NCBI RefSeq assembly: GCF_029227915.1
Contig: NC_079883.1
Location: 27,406,001 to 27,466,000, forward strand
From: Hydractinia symbiolongicarpus
Taxonomy: Eukaryota > Cnidaria > Hydrozoa > Anthoathecata > Hydractiniidae
Reading direction: 5' to 3'
DNA: 60,000 nucleotides
The notes beneath the pieces are model-generated. The model did no database searches. It saw only the letters and a program-made list of their open reading frames with translations, and was not told the DNA's origin. The position numbers were made by a program, and so were the translations under genes. Within the stretch, counting starts at the first letter, position 1, and each line of letters begins with the position of its first letter. Positions 46,901-55,900 of the stretch are shown piece after piece.

Positions 46901-49900
46901 AAGCAGGAAAGAAAAAAATTGAAGAGATACGTGAAAAAGACATTGTTACAACTGTTTATGAGGGAGACTTGGATGGCGCTCGGAAAATATTGACCGAAAA
47001 ACCACATATGGTATATCCTAATGTCTTTTTTGTTGTGAAAATTCTCTTTTAAGGTTTGATGCTCTATTCATTTTTTGCAGATAAATGCATTTAAAAATGG
47101 AAAAAGCTCTTTGCATGTTGCATTGATCCAAGGTAATGAAGAAATGATTAACCTATTGTTGGAATTTGGCGCCGATACTAGATTAGAGGTATTTGTTCTT
47201 GCTGTAGTAAGTTTTACCAAGGGTGCATAATGTGCTTTGAAAAATAAAAAAACAATTTTGTTTTTAATAAGTTGAAATTTTAAACAGTGTGTAGCTTGAT
47301 TAGAAAAGATTATCTACTTTAATTGGAGAAACATTCACAAGAGAAACCTGAAATTCATCAATTTTAGCCTTTTTCGCGAAAGTTGATTAATTCCAAAGAA
47401 CTTTCAGCTAATGATTTTTATATTTTCAGAAATTTTATTTGTGATTTGAACATATCTAAAAGAATTTTAAAAATTTTCACCTCCTTGAAGTCTCTTTTGA
47501 AAGTTTTTTCTGATTTAAGTATTATATCAATTCAGGCCTAGTCAGCCAACCTATTGAGGTGCCAAATAAGCAAGAACTCAAAGGGAACCTGAGGTATAAA
47601 ATGATGTTGGGCTTATATTATAGAGCTAAAAAGTTGGTTAACAAGTCTTTTTAAGATTTTAAAAAGCTCTTTTCGTTCTCAAAATATTCACATTTAAAGA
47701 ATTTCGGATTTAATTATGCTGCATGAATTATGATGTCATATTTCAGTAATAGCAAATTTAGACATTTTCTTTCATCAGTAATTTTAGACCTGTTAAGGGA
47801 TGTGCATGCAAACTTCATCAATGTATAGATATTATAAAGGTTAATTGATTAACATAATTTTTATTACTGTGGAAAGTTTATCATTTCTTGAACATGATAG
47901 TTTAGTAGGCGACGTTTGGGGAGATCCTTCTCCCATCATCGGGCAAAGTAAAATGATGTTGCGCATGTATTTATATAATTGCAGAGGATTGAAATTCATA
48001 AAAATTAACCAATCAGAAACGAGCTGATAATTACAGTTAATTATGGTAATTAACATTTTCGGACCTAGATGTAGGTAACTACTTCTTCTGTAGGGCTGGT
48101 AACCAAATCTCAGGAAGTTGATATGAGATGCTGTTTATGTGTTTGTTACGTTCTACACTGTTGATGGTTTCTTTAATCTTCCTGGCCGTTGTTCTGGATT
48201 CCCTGTCAATGATTTTCTTCTCATCCCATTTAAACATAATTTTTTTTTGCCAAAATGGCACTTGTTTGCTCGTCCCAGGCCTCTTATTTTTTTGCTGACA
48301 AACTTATAACTTGGGATCGGTTTGCAATCAAATTTTGTGAGTAAACATATAGGGCTTATACAAGCTTACCCACAAAATTTGATTGGAAACCAAGTTGCAG
48401 ATCCCGAGTTATTGAGTCGTCAGCAAAAAAATAAGAGGCCTGGGACGAGCAAGCGAGTGTCATTTTGGCAAAAAAAAATTATGTTAATCAATTAACCTTT
48501 ATAATATCTATGCATTGATAAAGTTTGAATGCACACCCCTTAACAAGTCTAAAATTACTAATGAAAGAAAATGTCAAAATTTGCTATTACTGAAATATGA
48601 CATAATAATTCATGCAGCATAATTAAATCTGAAATTTTTTAAATGTGAATATCTTGAGAATGAAAAGAGCTTTTTAAAAAATTTAAAAAGACTTTTTAGC
48701 TAACTTTTTAAGCTCTATAATATAAGTCCAACATTATTTTATACCTCGGGTTCTCTTTAATGTTATTCTTATACAAATTTTTTTGGCACTTTCCTATGTA
48801 GGATTTAATTAAACAACCCTGAAGGGTGCAAAATTTACAAAGACTAGAAATATTTAGGAATAATTTGGCACAGGCTTCAGCTATCTGAATGCATTGCTAA
48901 CATTGGTGCACGTAGTGTACTGGGTTTATCTGCGACTCCAAGTTTCAGGTTCAAAGATTAAATCTCACTCATTGTTAGCCAGGTAGAAAGTAGCTCTACT
49001 TCAATTTGATTACATCAATTATGGTTGCCTGTCATGATTTTAGACTTGATTAGAATGAATCTTTCTTGGTAGATGGACACAGATAAATTTTTGAAAGCAT
49101 GTACAGATATTAGTAAATATTGAGCGAACCTCATTTTGGTTAAAAATAATTATTTTTCCTGAAAAACCAATCCTAATTCTTTTTTGTAACTTAGGTTGCA
49201 GAAAACAAGTAATTATTAACCATAAAAAATCCTGCCACAAAATTATAAAATTGCTATTATCAATATTGCTGCTCTAATTTTATTGTATACGTTTTTTTTG
49301 TATAACGTAAGTCTTACAAAATGCTCCTATATAATAAAATATTAACAAGTTCTTTGATGCTATAAATATATTGTGCCTTGATTTTTTAAATGTTTATTTA
49401 TTTATTGCTTTCTATAGAGTGATGATGGAGATACTGCTTTACATTTTGCAGTTGCAAGGTAAAATATATCTTGTTAATTTTTAATAACATCTTAGACCAG
49501 ATACCTATCTATTGAAGGCTGCCTGTCAATTTAGTTTAAAAGAAAAGTTGGGGAGGAGAGCGAAGTTTGTTGGTGCATCATGACAGTGGAATGTTTCATA
49601 TAAATAATTTTGAGTAATTTTAACTTTAGCGACATGGTAGCAACTGGTCGATTGCTGATTAGACGTGGGTGTCCAAGAAATAACAAAAACAAAACTGGTT
49701 TTACGGCTCTTCATGCAGCTGTCCTTAAACAAAGCGCAGGATTTGTACAAATGTTGGTCAGTGAAAAGTGTGATCCCAGTGTCAAGGTAATAATGCATGG
49801 CAATCAAAAACATCATTTTTCCATTCGCAGTTACTGGGTTTTCTGAGGAAAAATTTGGTTTAAAAAAATTCAAAGCTCCAGGTATAGGATATAAAAATTT

Positions 49901-52900
49901 AAAGAAACGGACAGTTTTTCACTCAAGGATGTATTACTTTTAAATTATGTCAAAGAGCAGATTTAAAGCGCTTTCTTAGCCTGCTTGATTTGTTGGAAAA
50001 TTTGGACTGAAAACTCTTTGTGAAAAATTAACAACATTTGGAATATGCGCTCTTGCCGCCTGGTAGTCTTGTTGTGGAGCGTTCGCTTCCATTGCGGGAG
50101 GTCTTAGATTCAAACCTCAGCTGAGTCATGCCAGAGACTACGAAAAGGTGAATCTGTCCTTTCTGCTTAGCGTTCAACATGAGAATAGGATTGATAACTT
50201 GTGCTAGCATGACTTTCGTATCTCAAATGGGAGCTTTAAGTGGATTAGGACATTTTCGCAGGACCCTCGTTGATGGCAGTACCAATAGGAACTGAAGAGG
50301 CTATCCTGGGCAAACAATTTCATTAATAAATAATAATAATAATAATAAAAATAATAATAATGCACCCTCAATGGGCGAAAAGTAAATTCCAGTCCATGTA
50401 AATATTAGCTTATTGGCGTAAAAAAGTACCATGTTGTGAATCAAAATCACTTGAAAAAGTTTGAAGAATTTTAAACATTGCTTGATATGGTTACCTTTAT
50501 GTCCTAAAAAAACCATTAAAATCTAAAACACCATGATTGTCAGGGTCTCTGGTCAAATTCTTTTAAAATAAATTATTCCATGGGAAATAAATAAAGTAAC
50601 TTAGTATTAATAAATAAGAATTTATTTATTAATGTACTATGAAAATAAACAGATAATTGATTCTAAGTCGATGAAAAAAATTAATTTATCTATATTTGGA
50701 AAACACTACTCATTCTCATACAATTCAAAAAGTTAGGTTGAACATATCTAGTCATATAAAGAACCCACCCTGCTTTTAGGGCATTGCTGGGGAACAGCGT
50801 GACCTTAGGTAAAAACTATTAAAATGTTTATGCTAAAGTTTGAACATGGTTTTAATTTGTAACGAAAATAATATGGTATAAGATACCAAGAGGGAGATCT
50901 ATATCACTTTTTCTACCACTGTGCAGTGTGAGTAAAAATTTTAAACAAGTTTTAACAAAATTGATTTGAGATTGTATCAGTACAACTTAAAAAAGAATAA
51001 AATCATTTAACCTTTTAAGAAATGTAATCATAATTTATACTGATATCGTTCAGGGTGGCCTTGTTCTGCCCAATCTTAGGACGCTGCCCAATCTTTGGAC
51101 ATAAATTTGCCCAGTCTTAAGACTGGTCAGGGCGTCACAAGATTGGGCAAAAGACCCTGTTAGGCCCATCTTTAGACACCTTTTAAATTTTAAAGAAGGG
51201 ATGTGCCTCACGAGCTCTGTTGTTTGCAAGACCCAACAAACATTCTTAGCACATTAAAACATCATATTTGGGTACTGTTGAATTGACCCGGCCTGTTTTT
51301 GGGCACAGTAGAATAAAAATCGTAGCTAGCTAGGTAATGGTAGAGCAGATGTTACACATATAGCATTTTTATACAGCTTGTTGTGACTAAATTTTAGAAA
51401 TAAAATGTTTATATTTATGAAGAATCGGAAAAATCTTATTCAACCACATTATTAGTTAACTGGCTGTTAATTTCATTGGCTGAGATGTTTAGCCAGCTAG
51501 CTAGCTAGCAAACTAAATATGGTTAAATAGTTTCAAGTTGTGCACATGTATAAAACATAGTATATATATATTTTTGGCCTTTGATTTTCCAAGAAAAGTT
51601 TAAATTTAGAGTTCCTTTTTAGAGGTAGAGTCTAAAAATTTTATTGTTCTGTTTGTTTTCCACAATTGTTCTAAGATTTGGCATGTACGTCAATGGATTG
51701 GGCAGTCCAGTCTTAAGTCTGGCCACCCATTTGTCACTGTCAAAAGATTGGCCTGGCCAGTCTAAAGACGGGGCGCGTTCCAAGATTGGGCAGAACAGCC
51801 TCGCCTTCTCAAAATCCTTAAAATTCCTTCTTTTCAAAAAACCTCTTCTAAAGAATTTACATTTATTATAGTGGTATAAACTGTTAGTTATATCCTTCAT
51901 GTGAGCAATACATCCCTCGTTAAATTCTTTATTTGAATTGTTTCTTAATTATTTATCCTGAAATTAATACTTTCCTAAACATATTTGTTCTGGATATCAG
52001 AAATTGATAGACTTGAACCTCTAAAAAATCTTCCATTTTCCTTCAAAATGTTTCATTTTTGTGAAAAAAATCCTCTAAATACAGTGCAATCTCTTTTAAA
52101 GTCCTCTAAAATCTTGGGTGCCACAAATTATTTCTGAAAAAAAAAATTGTGGACAAATTTGTGGCCAAGTACTTTCTTTTTTGCTCAACTTCAACTTATT
52201 CATTTCTTCAATTGCTTTTACAACACTTTCAAAAAATATGTTAAAACTACAAATAATACTAAAAGCATTTTCATACAACGATTTTTCTTAGCCATGCTTT
52301 GATCTAAAAATTTTTTTTCTTATTAACATAAACTCACTTAAATTCCAGTTATTCTTTCTAAGGATCATAATGGTAACACTGCACTCCACGATGCTTGTGA
52401 TAAGGGGAATTCAACTATTGCTGAAATCTTAATATCCTCTCCACTCTGCGATATCACCGTTTTCAACCAGAAGGGATTTAATGCCTTGCATTATGCTGCT
52501 TTAAAGGGACAGCTCCAGTAAGTAATCAGCTTTTACCATTTTCAAGCAACACTACCTGTTGCTTTACTGCTTAGCCCTATTCCCATATTGAAAAAGGGAT
52601 ACCTGTAGATAATTGTAAAGAACATTTAAGAAAGTATTTTATTACCTAGCTGGTGCAAAAAAATCAGTTACTATAAAATATCCGATGATTTGATTGGCTT
52701 ACAGCTTATTTAAACATGGCTTTGTATGGAGCCATACTAACCCGTTTAGTAGCCATTGTTAAAAAGTAAACAAATAAAAAACATCACATCAATGTGTGTT
52801 TTGGTGACTTTAAGAAGCAACTAATGGCTTCAAATTTTTGCTTACATAAAAAAATTTATTTTTTATATGAGATACAGTCAGGTAATAAAACTGAAACTGA

Positions 52901-55900
52901 CCGGTTTGTAACCTCAGCCTGTATTTTTGGGCTCAGGCTCTGTATTTTACAGTACAACACCAAAACCGGTACGGTTTAATAAAAACTCAGCTAGTGGTAT
53001 TTCAGTTAACATCTTCTCAACAGTGATTTAATAATATTTCTTTTTCATTTAGGATTGTTCAAACTATGCTTGAACAATACCCAGAGGCTGTCAACATTCC
53101 TAAAGAAGATGGTTTCACAGTATTACATATAGCTATTGTCAATGGAATGGAAGACGTTACTGATTTTTTATTAACATTTTATGCCAATGGTGGACTAGAC
53201 CTGGAACAGAAAACCAAGGCTGGTCAAACCTCTCTACATATTGCTTGTATTGAAGGTTTTCTCAGTATTGTGAAGATTTTGTTAAACCATGGTGCAAAGG
53301 TTGATGCTGAAACTAAGGAAGGAGACACTGCAGCTCATCAGTGTGTGTACAAGCATGCCATGCTGTGTAACTTACCTCAGCAGTTGCAAGGTTTTGAACT
53401 CTATCCTGATGTACAAACAGTAAGACATGTTTTTTTTTTGTTATTTTGCTGATTTATCATTGAAGACCATTAACATACCTGTAATTGCATGTGTGTTTCT
53501 GTTAGGAAGATATCGTATACGTTGTCTGGTAACATAAATATTAATAATCTTTGAACAATAATCAACGATAAATTGTAGCGTCATTTCGTATTGTGTTGAC
53601 AGAAAATAGATTAATAGAGCGTTTGAATGTTCAAAAATTGAAATGCTCGCCTAATAATTCCTGAACCGACCCAAAGCATTTCTTTCCAAGGCTTTGGTTA
53701 AAAAATCTATATTATAATGCCCGTATACGTCCGTCCGTCCGTCTGCCTGTCACGCAAAATGCTAGCTTAGCTGCGACGGGCGAACGCCTTGGATTTTTCC
53801 ACGGGCTAACGACTAGTACTTTCAAAACCTGAAACTTGAAACCTGAAACCCTACCAAAACCCTTGTGATATTATAAGTACGCCCTCTGAGAAACAAAAAC
53901 ACATCCACATAGGAGTAACCTAACTGTTTGCAGTGATTTGCACATATCAGGTTCAAGGTTTGTCAGTTCCCGAGACTAGTTATGAGAAAAAACAACAATT
54001 TCTCAATCTAAAATATTTATTTCAAACAATACTAAATTTTCTTTGCGAAAAACAGGAGTACAACAAAGATGAACCTGGTTTTTTCAGCATAAGGTATCTA
54101 CAAATGGGAAAATCTGGTTGTACAACGAGAGTGGTCGGGATACCTAGTTGTATCACGAGAGTGGTTGCGATACCTGGTCGTATCACGAGAGTGGTCAGAA
54201 TACCTGGTCGTATCACGAGAGTGCCTAGGATACCTGGTCGTATCACGAGAGTGCCTAGGATACCTGGTCGTATCACGAAAGTGCTTAGGAGTCATCACTT
54301 TATCTTAGGTTGTTCATCATTTGGGTTTAAGTGATTTAAAGGTGGTATTAAGTTTTCAATTTGTAACCGTGAAACATTTGGTGCATAGAAGGCTAACGAA
54401 TCCTAAAAAGATTGGGTTTACAAAATTATGTTGTCACGAAAGAACTCATAATGAAAAGTTTCGCTGTGTGAATCTTTATGAGTCTTTTTTTTTCTACATG
54501 ATATATACCCAGTTAAGCATTGTGAAGAGTAGACACAATTTTACTCCGCCAGAATATAACAAGGAAGTGAATTTAATAATATGTCTTTTTCTTCAGGTGA
54601 GATCACATTTTTCTAACCACCAAGCAAGTGGTATTGTGATAGCCTGCTTCCTGCTTGAGAACGGAGCATCGATCAATTACATCAATCACAAGGGACAATC
54701 TTTACTTGATATTTGCGATAATGCTAGATTGAAAAGACTCTTGGTTGAGTTTGCACAAAAGAACACAGCTACTGTAAGGTATGTTTTTGGCATTTTATTA
54801 TTTTTATTAATTTTTTTTATTATATTTGAAATAATTTTGTTTATATATTCCATAAATTACTAATTAAAAAATGCCTAATGTGTATGGGGGTGTGGGGGGA
54901 GTTGGAATATTAAGAGAAAGTTTCAATCAGGCAAGATTCGGAATTGAACATTTCACTGGATATTATTATTTTTGTACAACATCTAGATATATTTTTTTTG
55001 TATTTAGTTCACCAACATCAAAAAACGCCCCTGCTTTGGTCAGTGAAGTTTCTGTTGAAATGTGTCCTATGTGTAATGTTGAAAATCCAGTGGAAGGACG
55101 TTTTCAACCATGTGGACATGCACTGTTGTGTTATGACCACGCAGAGTGCATGAAGAAATGTCCAGAATGCAAAGTATGTTAAACTCCATATTATGACTAG
55201 TTGCATTCTATAATTCCCGTGGTACTTACAGTAGAGACTTTGCACATGATAAAGGAGACATTTCCCAGACCTTTGTATTGCTCGCTTTGAAGTAATCTCT
55301 CATACATTAAAAACCTGACTCAAGAGCTTAATTAAGAGCTTAATTTTGCTTGAATCTGGCATGTTAATACAAATGTATTTCACCTGCCTGATGAAAATAC
55401 TGACTTCATGCAAACACGCGATGAAACTATCTAATGAAGGGTACCCAAGTTAACCTACCTAGCCAGATCAATTACTGATTGAATTTATATTTACGTTTGC
55501 ACATACATTTAGTATTTACACATTTCAGCCATTGTAATTTATGGATGCTTGAAATATATGTCGATTAATAATAATAATAATAATATACATATAAATACAT
55601 TTTTAGTAAAGGATTTGTGTGGAACAACGCCCACTGTAACAACACCCACTCTCACAAGAGGTTATCCACTTAACAAAGCATGGATAATTGTTATTTTTTT
55701 AATTAACTTTTTTACAATACAAATTTTTGTTTTCACTTTTATGTAGAAACAAGTAGAAAGCATTAGCCGACTATCAATTGAACGTCTGCCGAACTGTATG
55801 ATATGTCGTGACGTGCGTGTAAACGTCACATTCGAACCTTGCGGTCACCAAATTGCTTGCTATGGTAGGTCTATTACTTCTCCAATGAAACTTGTCACCG

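Noticed and set aside
50053-50120. A true tRNA gene
   Set aside because: Only the A/B-box region is tRNA-like; acceptor-stem pairing is missing and the sequence runs into a SINE body with an (AAT)n tail.
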